64,000 nt of DNA from Combretum micranthum (Eukaryota; Streptophyta; Magnoliopsida; Myrtales; Combretaceae), in assembly GCA_024138025.1 (NCBI GenBank), contig JAMXBD010000711.1, positions 496,001-560,000 on the forward strand, in the 5' to 3' direction. A program made the position numbers and the translations under genes. Within the stretch, counting starts at the first letter, position 1. Every line of letters starts with the position of its first letter. Below, one piece after another: positions 51,377 through 63,902 of this stretch. The notes below the pieces were generated by a model. The model searched no databases and was not told where the DNA came from. It saw only the letters and a list, made by a program, of their open reading frames with translations.

Positions 51377-53164
51377 TTATTATTCTTATTTTTATTTATT
51401 TATTTTAAATTTAACATAATTATATCTAATTCTATTGTAACAAAAACTTACCTTTGCTTGAGTAGATTTTGGGATGTATTCTTCCTTGCTCCAAAATGCC
51501 GCTACTTCTTTAATTTTGTATGATTTTGATTTTGATTTTTTTTTTTTTTAGCTTCTTTTCAGGGGTTTATGGCAAAGTAATTGAAATTATTTGAAGAAGC
51601 TATTTGTGATTGTGTATCAGGTGGAGGCCTAGAATTCTAATCGGGAAGAAGGCTGAAAAGAAAGAAAAAAAATGTATCGAGGTTTATGAATGGGGTGAAG
51701 TACATGGGTCGTCCTTGATTGCTTGTAATTTAAAAGGCATATTGATAATTGAATGTTCTCCTTGCCCACACGCTACTTCCAGGAGAAGGAAGAAAAGAAT
51801 GACCACAAATACATTCATGACGTCATCATCATTAAATTACATGGTGAGGTGTAATGTTTTACCTTTATCTTATGTGTGAAATTTTCAACTTCTGGATTAA
51901 GTCCTTCTGGTGCAAGTTTCGGCCAATGCATAAAAGTGATTATATTACATGTTCTCATATAAATATGACATATTCAAATTGGCCTTTAGTTAATTATAAT
52001 ATATGTAATATAATTTTCTTAAAGTATTGAGTTGGATTTTAATGACCATGCAAATAAATTTGTTAATTGATATAAAATAAGTATATTTAATTTAAGTTGT
52101 AGGTTTCTAAATTATATATAGTAAAATTTTGAGTTGGAACCTATCATTTTGTATTTACAAGATTAAATAGTATTATTTTATTTTATTTCTTTATTTATTT
52201 ATTTTTATTCTTGATTTAAAATAATCTTACAGTGATATTAAACTGATCCTACGAATACAAAACAATTGTTGAATTGTATAATTTAAGAGTTGGAATATTC
52301 TTATTTTCAGTAACTTTCCTGTAAGTGCTAGATGACCATTCCACTTTATCTTGAAGAGCGTCTTTACTAACTATTAATGTATTTAATACTTTATGTAGTT
52401 ATATTGGTAATAAGTTAAGTGGAACAGGTTTGGTATTAAATGATGAGGATATATTATTATTATTATTTGTGGTTCTGGAGAAAATAAAAAGTTCCTTATA
52501 TTGTTGTATCTGACATTGGGATCCTAGGTACTGCTAAATAATAGTGAGGGTTGTGGTAAGTTTGTATACATACACATATACGCTGAATCATTAGCACTAG
52601 ATTCAATGAATCGTGAGCATTAAATGTAAAGGAAGGAAAGGAGAAAAGCAATATATGATAGTGACGTAAATGGTGAAGAGGAAATTTACGGATGATGGAT
52701 TCTGATGGGTCGATAGCTTATTATGATTTACTGTTTTCATTTTGTTTCTTTAATAATAAATAAATAAAATGTGATTTATGTTTGAAAGTCTTTCCATATA
52801 CTATTGTGTTACTCACGTGTAGAATTAAATAAGACTCAATTAGTAATCATTATTTAATGAGTGTAGAATTTATTTTCTAAGTATTGAACTTAAGAAAAAA
52901 GAATTTAGTAACTTTATATTAGCGATTGCTTTATTGTCGTTTTATATTATTTGATATCATAGAAGTTCAGTTTTATATTTCGAAATATTTTTTATTGGTA
53001 ACGATTCTTAATCTTTTTAACTATAATCAAATTCATTCTTTGACATTTTTAAATCGAGAAAAATTTGGAGTAATTTTTACTACTTGTTCCAAACATTCTA
53101 AATAATTATGTATTACATTTTTAGTATTTGTTAAAATTAGGTTACGTAAAATTAGGGGGATTAA
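49007..53164 (-). mobile_element. Solo LTR, family B copy B2 (4.16 kb)
   Basis: It starts TGTCACGACTCC on the plus strand and is inserted into LTR A2. The flanks ATGAT (49002-49006 and 53165-53169) are identical. The uninterrupted sequence is seen in A1 near 21280 ('catgaatatgattatataac'). Its first 430 bp match the reverse complement of 35990-36423 in B1. The far end reads 'gggggattaa', probably a decayed 'TTACA'-type end. No retrotransposon protein is encoded. Confidence 0.82.
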
Positions 53165-53904
53165 ATGATTATGTAGCAATGTAAAACTAAATATAAAACA
53201 TAGTAAGATAGAAAGAAATACTTGTAAGTAAATAAATATAAATAAATAATCAAGCATTGGCAACCTTAGCTTCATCAAGGTATCCCGATCATGTATTGGG
53301 AGCCTTAGCTTCATCAAGGCAACCTGGGACTAAGAATGGACTAGTCCCAAAAGAAAAGAAAAGAAATTTGTTTTGACTTGATATGGACAAGTCTAAAACT
53401 AGAAAGACTAGTCTTAATAAATTATATAAAACAAGTAAATAAATAAATTGCAATACTTGGAAATAAATAAATAACACATGAGCCTATATGCTCTAAATAA
53501 ATATATATATACATAGTATACATAATATTATATAAGTTAGATTAGAGCAAAAATAATAACAATGAAAACAACATAATAACATAATGTAAAATAGGAACAT
53601 GAACAAAAACAAAGCATGAACATATTGTTGCTTTTTTAACACATATGAGCCTAAGAAACATACACTAAGCTCATGCTAAGTTGTATGAACATGATGAAGA
53701 ATATATATAGGATTTTTACCTAAGGTTTTATGGAAGTTTTTTGAAAGAGATGAATGGGTTTTGTGTTTGATATTTTTCTTCTTGAAGTTGTAGGAATTGG
53801 TAGAGAGTATTTTGTGAGAGATTTAGAGAGAGGTTTTGAGAGGGTATTTTGGTAGAGTTTTGTTATGTAAAATGAGTGTGTGAAAGAATGAAGGAGGAAG
53901 GGGG

Positions 53905-53912
53905 TATTTATA
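53905..53912 (-). promoter_or_regulatory. Putative LTR A2 TATA box
   Basis: TATAAATA on the minus strand followed by 'ccccctt', in the same position as in A1. A donor-like AG/GTAAAA follows about 0.18 kb downstream in that direction. Confidence 0.5.
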
Positions 53913-56284
53913 GAATTTTTGGAGTGAATTTTGGATGTAATAAAATAAATTGAAAAAGAAATAATATGTAGTAAAGGGGGAGGGGGCCAGCGTAAATTGG
54001 AGAGAGAGAGGGGGTATTTTGTTTGTTTTGTAATTTTTTGTAAAGAAAAGAAATAAAGTATAAAGTTTGATGTGATTAAAGTTGTATTGAAAAGTAAAAA
54101 GTAAGAAAATAGGTATGTAGGTAGTAAGAAATAGGTGTAAGCAAAAGAGAGATAGGTAAATAGTAATGAATAGTAGGAATAGTACTATGAATAGTAGACT
54201 AGACATATAAAATACTGGTAGTAATAAAATATGCGTAAACGAGCTATATCTGTTGTTTTTAGTTACCAAAAAATTTAAACTGATATTTTTAAATCCTTAT
54301 TTAATTACGAGTCTTTTGGTGTCATCGGAATATTTTTAATATTCCAAGCTCCGGGACACGCTTTCCGAGAATTGATCTCGTTCGAGTCCGAAGGACACTT
54401 CAAATTCGCGAATCTGATATTTTTATGTTACCCTATATTATTACGAACTATTTTAAGCCACTAACTTAATTTCGTTTTCTAGGTTTGAGAACGCGGGATT
54501 GTCGGAGTTGAAATTGCTTGATTGTCTTGGTTTTTGTTGACTTTTGAACTCCGATTTGACTAGGGTTAAGGTTTAATCCATCTTTGCCATTTTAGCTCAG
54601 GGATCATATAGGCGGATCTTTTCATGTTCGGATTTTCGAATCAATCGACTATTGAACTTCTTATTTTTGTTTTTGAAAATTCTCTTATGAAATTTCCGTG
54701 ATCGAAACTGTTTAAGGTTCGGTTTCAACTTGGGTTAGACTTTAGGGTTTCGATTCGGTATTCCAAAACCATAATCTAAAAATTCGGGGGCTTACATAAG
54801 GAGTAATTTTAAAAAATCCAAGTGTGTGTAATGTTTTAATTACTCTAATGACCTAGTTTTAATCAAATAAGTAAAGATATATTAGTAATTAGACTTGGCA
54901 AGATATTTTGAGGAGAGTGAGTAACAAATATAAAAGTTACCATTAGCTCTTTTATTTGAAGTTATGGGCATTTTAGTAAACTAAAGGTCAAATTAAATTA
55001 AGGGGAGAATGTTGGATATATTAAAATATCGTTTAAAAAATTAAGAGCATTCAGATCACGTACCTCTCTTTCTTGCCCCACTCATAGGCGAAGGAGACGC
55101 CTCATCTTTTTAATCTCTATTTGATTAGTTCAGTTCAAATTTTGTAGATTCAAGGTGTAGAGGAGTTTTAACATCAAAAGCTCTAGCTGGCTTGATAAAA
55201 AATTTAAATCTCTTAAGTCCGTTAAGATCAATTATGACTCAAATGATAATTTTGATAGTTTCAATCATGTGAACTCAAATATTTAAGATAATTGAGGAAG
55301 ATCAAGTAGATTTTGGATATTCCTTTGGCATTGATGTGGATCTCTAGTGGCTGTAAAAAAGCTTAATTTTAACTTTTCAATAAATCTAGCTGCATTTAAT
55401 ATGCAGGGATTGTTGAAGACTGTTGTTGTGACTATGAGACTATGAATTCCCTCAATGGGGAAGTATTGTATCTGCTTCTTTAGAAGCTTGTGGTGACTCC
55501 GTTTTCTAGATATTTCAAGGTCAGTTATGTTGCACATATTTGTGTAAATTAGTCTGGCATTGTCTGCTCCTTTTATATTGGTTCATTGTTTAGAGGAAGA
55601 ACTATAGGATATTTTCAATCCGATATGACCATTACTTCAATAGGATTTTTGATAGTTGGAGTGAATTGGGAGTAACATAACTAGACATTCTAATTTATTT
55701 TTTTATCCACTTGGAGAGGATTATTACTACTAGGTTCTTCTTGACAAACTTTCTAATCAATGATTAAGCACCCCGAATTCATTTGTCTTGATTAATAGCG
55801 GTATTGATTTTTGATAGAAGACACTTACTGAGGGATTGTCTTTAGCACTCTTCATGAATACAACATTAGTATTGATGTATTTGTGATTTTTCATCAAGTT
55901 AAACTCTGGTGTGATTGTCCTTTTTGGCATGATGATGGTATGACCATCTTAAATTATTTTTTGGTTGTTTAAATGGTTTCGATCAAGGAAAGTTCACTTA
56001 TTTGTGCTAGCTATTTGTTAAAGGTTTTAGGTGTTACATTTTATTATTGTTTTATAAAGTTTATGGCTGTCTATAAATATAAACAACTTTTTAACCATTA
56101 TTTGAGTAATACTGCAAGGGCTTGTATAAAATTGTCATTTTTTTTTTTCACTCTTCTAATTTATGTGATTCCAACTGTATATGATGCCTTTCATATGAAT
56201 TTTTAGTTATGAAGGTTGTCTTAATATGATCATAATTCTCAATCACAATCTCATGTGGTTGGTTGATTTTCATCTTTTTTGTAG

Positions 56285-56586
56285 GTTATTCTCTTAGATG
56301 AGGAGCACAAGTTCAATAAAGATATTACTCTAGGCCTAATCCATAGTGAATTAGTAAATCTCATTGAGTATAATGTGTATATGGCTTAGTTGATAGATGT
56401 GGGATAAATAGTTACATGACATAAATTTTTTTGTTGATAATTATTCCCTATACTCTACTTCTAAATCTTTTTCTCCCTAGTTGTAGAAGTTACAACTAAA
56501 TTTGCTATTTCTCTGCTCTAAATTTGGTTACTGAGGAATCTAGTGATGTTTTAGAGCTACATTGTTTTGGTGAAGCATTAGCAAAG
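56285..56586 (+). pseudogene. Captured CCR4-NOT subunit 1 (NOT1-like) gene fragment
   Basis: Exon 1 (56285-56410) follows an intron-type 'tttttgtag' and reads DEEHKFNKDITLGLIHSELV then NLIEYNVYMA, a stop, LIDVG. Exon 2 (56487-56586) reads TTKFAISLL, a stop with a one-base deletion, then LVTEESSDVLELHCFGEALA K before a GT. From knowledge of plant NOT1, the large scaffold of the cytoplasmic deadenylase complex, this matches the segment around 'EYNVHMAKLIDGGRN' and 'ATEFAISLLQTLVTEESS'. The intron of about 76 bp is kept, so capture was at DNA level. Two stops, a frameshift and a lost donor GT make it non-functional. Family assignment is from memory and needs a search. Confidence 0.65.
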
Positions 56587-59500
56587 GTTTGTGTTGGTTT
56601 TTTTCTCCTTAATATTTTACTTCCTATCCTTCCTTTTTTTTTTTTTTCCTCATAGTCCCCCCTTTTCCTGCCACTTTTTCATCCAATTTATGTTGGGGCA
56701 TCTTTTGTTCAATTAGATGTGATAGTCAACATCTCCTAGCATTTTTTTTAAATCTACTTTATCATTCTAACGATAGGCTAATACATTTGTCAATCCCACA
56801 AAATGCAATGTCTTGGTTTTTGGGGCTTAATATAAAGTCTTTACGATTTATATCCTTATAAGCAAGATAGCTTCTTCTTTTTTTTTTTTCTTTTAATCTC
56901 TTTTAATGCATAATTACTAGCTAGAAAAAAAATTTTAAAAAAAAGGGGGTTTTCTTATAGCATATTAGCTTCCATAACATCAGCATTTATTTTCGGAAGA
57001 AAACTACTCTTCAAGATGCATGTAATCTTGTCTTTGCTTTTCTGATATTCTTTAATTTGTTGCAAGTTTTCCACCTCATTAACCAGTATTTTAGTTTTGA
57101 ATAAAGATAATATAATTTAAGTATAGCAGTGAGGAAAAAGTATTGCCCGGTTTGGTTCATGGGCTTCTTTTTGTAAGTTGCTGCATATTCAAATGGGCAT
57201 GTAAAAGCCTATGAGCTATCAAATCCCTTTGGGTTGGATAGTTAGCAACTACAGGTGACAGCTTATATGATCCTACTTTATACTTGAATTTTTGATAGTG
57301 TAATGTTGTCTTTGATATTTCATAAAAAAGTTTTAGGTATAAGGGAAAGTGAGACCATTTTTTCAAGTTCTTCCTTTTTTTTTGTGTGTGTGTGGTTATG
57401 GTTGTATTTATTGCATGTAATTTGGATGATTTCATCATGGTTTGTAGTCATAGTCATTGTCATTTTGCTACTCATCTACTTTCCTCATCTTCTTTTGATG
57501 TTCTCTCCACCTACACATTCGTTAGGCTTTCATCCTACAAATTTGACATCCAATCATTTAACCAAAAAAATTTTGACATCCAATCCTGGGACCATAATTG
57601 ATAAATAAAATAGAATATGACTATCACTTGATGCTATATCAAAAGTTTGTAGGCATGATTTTTCATTTTTAATGAACCAAGTCTGTTATGGCCAAAACAA
57701 AAAAGAAAAAGGGAAAAAATATTTATTTTATGGCTTTATGATAATCTACTTTTCTAGGTCAGTGTATCCTCATACATCTTGTTGAGTTTGAATGCTATTT
57801 TATTTCAATATTATCATTTTGTGTAAATATAGATGAAGGGCAGTTTTTTAGCTTCTGGTAATACATAATCTTTGCTTTATGGAGCAAAGTGAAAATACTT
57901 TTGCTTTAGATTATTGTTCAAATTCTTCCCAGCTCATTTCCTCCAAAGTAGGTGCGACTATTTCTTTTCTTTAATTTTGCATTGTATTGGCTTTATCTTT
58001 ACTGATAATAGAACTCAATTCCTCTAAGGGATTGGATTTGGCCTTACATGCTAAGATTCATCTCCTTTAAATACACCAGCTTCTGGTGGAGAAGATATAC
58101 CTTTTCTTTCCTTAGCCTTGACATTTAAATTACTTGAGAGATTGTGGTGCTTTTGTGCTAAAGTATTTAAGCAAAACATAATCCTTCATATTTGTGATGA
58201 GGCTTGAACTAGATATCAAGGAGTTTGTCAAGTTAATGTCCTCATCCACTGTCAAAAGCATGTGTCATGTGTTTGTTGTATTGAATGCCGGCAAATCTAA
58301 TGATTAGAAATGATAAACTTTCTTTGCTCAAAGTATGAGATACATGTAGGATCGCTTGTAAAACAACTTGTCTCAAGTTTTTCCAGTAGTTTAAGTTAGT
58401 TGTCATGAGTTTTCTTCAATAATCCTATTGTTTGGTTTCTTCTACCATGTAGCCATTGTGGAGTTGTTTGATTATAAAATAGAAAAAAATCATTAGTCCT
58501 TTTTGTGGAAGAATGGTTGATGACTTCAGTCCTTTTTTATAGACTCAAAAGTTTATATGAGCTGATGATAGGGCATCTTTTATGTGAATTCTAACTTTCT
58601 TTGAATCTTGTTATGAATATCCTATTTGAATTAATGTTTTCTCACATTATTTTGGTATTTAAATTCACTTTCGTGTATTATACCAATTTATGCTACCTTA
58701 GAAAAATGTGAGTTTGGATACTAGTTAGCAAGGAAAGATATACCACTATTCTTTGTATATTATTATGTGCTAATCGTTTCATTTTCTTATGTTGTAATTT
58801 ATTAAATTTTCAATGAATACTAGAAGTTTGCATGCATTGGATATTTGTTTTTTCTTATTTTGGGAAGTTGAAGCTACCTAAGAAACTTACGGATGGTTGT
58901 GAGGTTTGTCTTTAGTCTATTTGCTGTACTTTTTAGTCTCCTAATACTCTTAGGTTCTTTGACCTATGAAGGCCAATTTGCTGAGAATGCAAAGAAATAC
59001 TAGATTCGTGAAGAAAGTTTAGAAGGCTATCTCAATTGTGCACAAGTCTTGTAGGATGGTTTATGTATCTAGGGATAGTCAGTCATAATGGCTATATTAT
59101 CTGCTGCATTTTTCATCTTTGTGTATTAGTCATACCATCTATTCTGGTTATCTGTTGATAACCTTTTTCATTTGTCACTGCTTGAGGTCTTCAAAGTATT
59201 TTCATTTGAGATCCCAAGACTATGCTGGCAGAATTTCTCAGTTTAGTTTTAACTTAAAGAAACCGTTGATTCCGTTGATATAATTATTTAGATTTAGAGC
59301 CTCCATCTTGGTTTTTTCCCAGTACGTAAAATCTTGTCCATGCACAAACCTCATCCTAAATGGAAAATGGTGGAAGGATATTTAGTTTACTTTATAATAT
59401 ATTGCCTAACTTGATTAAATGGAAAAAGAAAAGAGAGCTCATGCTCAAGTATCCACATTTCATTTCAATTCTCATGCCCACTCACCTGTATGCTTAATCT

Positions 59501-62500
59501 CAATTGCATCCTCAATCAAAACTTCTTCTGGTAACATCTTATACTTCACCATATCATTATGTTGCTTGCTCTTATTTTTTAACTGTTACATTTTTATCTC
59601 CTATATGCTGTATCGAGTAATGTTTTAGTGTAGTCGTATGCTAAATTATCAGCCAGGGATAGCTATGTTAATTAACTCAAGTATTGATCGATGTTATCAA
59701 ATGGATAGAGAAGCGTCGAGTACATTTGGAACATGTCAAATGTTTTGTTTTTTCTTTTTCTTTTTTCCCTTAAATTGATGATTTATCTAGTTGAGTATCA
59801 TGGAGACAATGAAAAAAACTAGTTGACCAGTTGAATAGCTGGATGGTTGAAGTTTTTAAGAGGCTGGTGGTTGAGCATTGGTTCGTACAAGGTATAAATG
59901 GTGGTATTCAAAGTAGTAATAGGAATAAGAAAAATTTTCTATGTTATTAATATGTATTCATGGTAAGGAATCTATGGACCAAATGCATTTTACCCAATCA
60001 ATAATGATTTTTGCATTGTTTTATATGCACTCCACCTAATTACATCACATCAGATAACCCGACCATAGTAAACAACAGCTTTGTGTACAATAAGGTAGGG
60101 TAACTGAACATTATTTGGAATACTAGTGTTTTCAACTTATGGCTTGAAGTAGACTGTTATTATATTTGTTGTAGGAAATCTCCTACCCCAATTCACTTGA
60201 GAAAACTATCAAGTGCAAAAGGTTTAAACGAGGTGAAAGTTCTTTGCTACAAACTATGAGGCCATTCAAAAATATGTTTTACTTTCTCTAATTTGAAACC
60301 AGTATGCAGAGGAATTTTAAACCATTATCCCTTCTTTAACAGCTATCCCTTCTTTGATAGATCGCATATAGCTAAATCCTTTAAGTCCGAATATGTTGAG
60401 GAATTAACAAATTGAGGATATTGTAGAGGATGTTCTAGAAAAGAATGAAATAAAGGTGAAAAAAATAGTGTTTAATGGGCAAAAAACTCACAGTTATGTG
60501 TCTCAATCGGTGGTAGCTTTGCGATGCTAGGTCATGCCACCACCTTACATAAAAAATCCATACTTGAATGATGCTATGAATATAGATGTAGATCCTTTCA
60601 GCCATAAAGGTCAAAATGTGCTGGTATGGGTCAAGATTTTCTTTCTTTTCTATTCGATAAGTACTCTAAAGTGGAATGGCCATATAATGGGGGATAGCCA
60701 AATGGAAAATTTTTAGATCCTAAGTATACATTTTGCTCATTGGACTCAACTTGTGAAGCTCTAGTCTGCAGGATTTTTCTCTCATACCTTTGGAGGAGAT
60801 GGTCTTTCACGTTATCTTACAGATTTCCATGAAATTGAGGTTTCTGCTTCATAACAAACTTATGACCAATGGAAACTCTTTTTGTTTTTCTTTTTCTTTT
60901 TATAGCTTGAAGCATCTATTCTTTGGTGCTACTTCTTACTCTGCTTTTCTAACAGCAAATAGGTACTGGTAACTTCAGCCATGTGTTCAAAGTTTTGAAG
61001 AGAATTGATCGTTGTTTGTATGTTGTGAAGTAAAGCATGAGACTGTTGCATCAAGACAAGGAAAGGTACTTGTTTTGAATTTTGAGTCTCCAATTACCTT
61101 CATCTTTTCTGCCTACTTATGTTTTTGTGCAGTAGGAAAAAAACTTTGATGGAAGTGCAAGCTTTGGCAGCTTTAGGTAACTATTTAATATATTATATAA
61201 TTATGTTTTTTGATGCATCCTGTCATCTAACCATTTGGGAGGTCACAAGTCATGACAGATGTCAATGTCATCCTTTTAGATGTAAGATGGAAAGGCCTAC
61301 AATAGATGTAGAGATGAAGATTATTTTTTTCCCCTATAATTTTGGGGTTTTACATTACAATGATTAAAAGTAGAGCTTGCACCATACATCACGTCTCTTC
61401 TACATAAAATAAAACATATGCATAAGCAATGCATCAATACAATTATAACTAGATGTCTAACATAACATAATTGGTCACAAGGAGATATTATCATCTCTAT
61501 ATTAGCGTGATTGAACTTGCTCCCATATGTCAGATACAACTCTTACAAATTAGTATCTTAGAGTTTTATAAAGTACATGTCTTCAAAATCATGAACCAAG
61601 TCTATTGCATATTAGTTAGTATTGGATTTCTACAAAATGTGGTGCCACCTTGTTTTGTTCAACCGAGTAATATCTCACATCTGTGGTAATGAATCCCCTA
61701 TTTCATGCCATGCAGTAAATTATCCAATGCATTGTAGGAAATTTCTTTTTCATGCGAGCCTTGTGATGCTTTTAATTAGCTCAGTTTTAGTTAATGTGCA
61801 TACAATTTTGATAATACATGTAAATTCATTTACATTGAACTGAGAAGCTATAGACCAAGCACAATATATGTGTCCCCCACCCAGCCTATTTTTCCCATGT
61901 CAATTCACTTTATTTTGTGCAAGTCTTATCTAATATAATTTTTATCATTTTTTTCCCTAACATATCAAGATGTACAGATTGCCAAAGCATGCAATTTATC
62001 CATGGGAGATGAATAGCACATTTAGATTTGAAGCTTGATACTATTTATGTAAAGCATGGCGTATATAAGCTTAGGATTTTGGTTATGTAACCCTACTTAA
62101 CAAGAGTCTACCCATTGAGGAAGGAGATGTACGTTATATGCCATGAGATTTTAAACGATGACTACGGCCATCTTGACAAGGTTGGCATATTTTTCGTTGG
62201 GAGTATCTATATATTAACTTATAAGGGGATACCGACTACCCGAATTAAGGCCTCAATTTTCGAATCTCAAAGAAGGAAAATTGCCTAAATTGATTAAATA
62301 GAAAGAAAAGAGAGCTCATGCTCAAGTATCCACATTTGATGCAATTACCATTAAGTCAAATGTGGTGAAGTGTACACTCATGCTCTAGTATCCACATGTG
62401 AAGTATACACTCATGCTCAAGTATCCACATGTTCGATTTTTTTTTTTTTTTTTTACTGTAAGGATGGCCATGTCATGGTGATCTTTAAGTAATTTTTATA

Positions 62501-62689
62501 TTATTAGATCTTATTATATATCAAGTGCATTGTATGCTCCAAAATGCATTAGTGATATTTATTCATACATAAATTTCATGTACAAAAGTAATACAGTTAT
62601 ACATTATATTGTGATCAAATAGGTGCATATTATTAATTGTGCATATAATGTACAATAAAAAGTATATATTGGCAAATCAAACCAAGTTT

Positions 62690-63260
62690 AACATAATGCC
62701 CATCTCTTAACAAGACTAGGCACATGTAAATGTCGCTAATTTAAATTAACATCCATGTTTAGAAATTACTATTTTAATTGAATACCTATATGTAGACGTT
62801 GCTAATGTGCTTGAATAACATTTTCTAAATTGTGGTAAATAGGAGATTTGTCATTTTATAAGTCGTCATTTTTTCCAACAAACATATATAAAGGTTATTC
62901 AACTTGTGCAAGGCCATGTTTAACATCATCAATTTAGTAACTTACTCACGTGTACATGTTACTAATAAAAAAATTTACCCATGTGTAAACATCGCTGATA
63001 ATAAATTTCCTCCTTTTATGTTTGTTGGACATATTTAGCTACACATAAGTGTGACTAATACATGATACTAGGCTATGCTTAAACGTGGCCCAATAAAGTG
63101 TATTTGGCTGTCAAATTTATATTAGCGACATTTTAAGTTTTAACGTTACCTAACAAATGTGCGATAGACCTTTTGCGACGTCTATAGGCTACGTGTAAAA
63201 AAACGTGACAAAAAATCTTTGGTCACGTTTAATTAATGTTTAGCCACGTTTATTAGACAT
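62690..63260. repeat. CACTA right subterminal repeats
   Basis: Related words recur every 50-80 bp: 'gtaaatgtcgctaat', 'gtagacgttgctaatg', 'gtacatgttactaat', 'gtaaacatcgctgat', 'taagtgtgactaat', 'tattagcgacatttt' and 'tttgcgacgtc'. Some are in inverted orientation. Such arrays are transposase binding sites in characterised CACTA elements. Confidence 0.7.
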
Positions 63261-63286
63261 GGTCAAAGGCTCATTTTGTTGTAGTG

Positions 63287-63773
63287 CATGTGCATGTTGT
63301 TGGATATACAAATGTTGATTGGGTAGGTTCACCATTGGATAGAAGATCGACTATAGGATATTGCGTGTTTGTTGGTGGTAATCTTGTGTCATGAAAGAGC
63401 AAGAAGCAAACAGTGATAGCAGATCAAGTGTAGAATATGAGTACAGAGCAATAGCATCTACAACTTGTGAATTACTTTGGTTTAAACATTTGCTTGAAGA
63501 AACTGGATTTCCATAATCACAACCGATGAAACTTATACGTCATAATCATGCAATGATGCATATAACATCAAATCTAGTATTTTATGAACGTATAAAACAC
63601 ATTAAAGTTGACTGTAGTTTTGTTCTTGAAAAATTGTTGAATAAGGAGATTGAGACAACTTATGTTAAATCAAAAGATCAACTTGCGATTTATTTACTAA
63701 GTCACTCTCGCGGATTCAAGTAAATCATGTATGTAACAAGCTAGGAACATATGATATATATGCTCTAGCTTGA
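63287..63773 (+). pseudogene. Copia RNase H, 3' continuation after the CACTA insertion
   Basis: The text resumes with HVVGYTNVDWVGSPLDRRST then IGYCVFVGGNLVS, the copia RNase H signature. It continues through ITSNLVFYERIKHIKVDCSF and VKSKDQLAIYLLSHSRGFK to the usual C-terminal CNKLGTYDIYALA-like end. Frame breaks and a stop where SWKSKKQ should begin show decay. It is the missing end of the reverse transcriptase polyprotein at 43108-44289. Confidence 0.92.
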
Positions 63774-63780
63774 GGGGGAA
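63772..63780 (+). other. Copia polypurine tract
   Basis: GAGGGGGAA directly before the 3' LTR is the usual copia second-strand primer region. Confidence 0.8.
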
Positions 63781-63897
63781 AATTAAAATATTTAGTTTAA
63801 AAGGGTAGTTTTGTATTTTCACATTTACATTGTATAATAAAATATTGTGCTAGGGAGTGATTAACTCGAACACTTTTTTCACTAACCAAACTTAACA
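63781..63897 (+). mobile_element. Copia 3' LTR (117 bp)
   Basis: This is the partner of 39756-39872, of the same length and ending 'cttaaca'. It is followed by the target duplication ACAAG at 63898-63902. Confidence 0.88.
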
Positions 63898-63902
63898 ACA
63901 AG

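Larger units (their letters stand above)
46525..54796 (-). mobile_element. Solo LTR, family A copy A2, with nested family B LTR
   Basis: The plus strand starts TGTCATGCCCTGAAGGG and ends TTCGGGGGCTTACA. The 5-bp duplication TAAGG is perfect (46520-46524 and 54797-54801). It is collinear with A1 at 18784-24847, including 'ccttagcttcatcaagg' near 53265 and the terminal 0.7 kb. Without the nested element it is about 4109 bp. A TATA box on the minus strand gives orientation. A single LTR with intact target repeats implies LTR-LTR recombination removed the rest. Confidence 0.88.
44290..63286. mobile_element. CACTA (En/Spm-like) element, 19.0 kb with nested LTRs
   Basis: The left terminus CACTACAAGAATTTTGACG and the right terminus, reverse complement CACTACAACAAAATGAGCC, flanked by CAT, fit the CACTA superfamily exactly. 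Subterminal repeats are plain: 'gacgttggg', 'aaacgtcgcc' and 'ttacgtttataaacc' on the left, and many 'gtaaatgtcgctaat'-like words on the right. Taking out the family A LTR and its contents leaves about 10.7 kb. No clear TNP2-type transposase was read. The right arm holds a NOT1-like gene fragment, so it may be a gene-capturing derivative. Confidence 0.9.
54802..63286. mobile_element. Right arm of the large CACTA element
   Basis: About 8.5 kb of AT-rich sequence with intron-like T-rich tracts. It holds the NOT1-like exons (56285-56586) and unassigned open stretches, for example 60534-60716 (PPPYIKNPYLNDAMNIDVDP) and text near 60795 (FGGDGLSRYLTDFHEIEVSA). Text like 'catgctcaagtatccacat' recurs at about 59440, 62320 and 62410. 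The last 600 bp contain the subterminal repeats. Confidence 0.6.
39756..63897 (+). mobile_element. Ty1-copia retrotransposon, split by a 19-kb insertion
   Basis: The element has 117-bp LTRs at both ends, a primer site, the domain order gag, protease, integrase, reverse transcriptase, RNase H, and a purine tract before the 3' LTR. The flanking 5-bp duplication ACAAG is perfect (39751-39755 and 63898-63902), so the whole 24-kb structure is one copia insertion site. Without the CACTA insertion it is about 5.1 kb, normal for a copia element. Many stops and frameshifts show it is dead. The LTR termini have drifted from TG to CA (5') and AA (3'). Confidence 0.93.

Noticed and set aside
53823..54269. 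148-codon open frame on the minus strand
   Set aside because: It is dominated by Phe, Leu, Tyr and Ser from T-rich LTR leader sequence. The homologous stretch in A1 (23929-24249) has a different, shorter frame, and there is no conserved protein.
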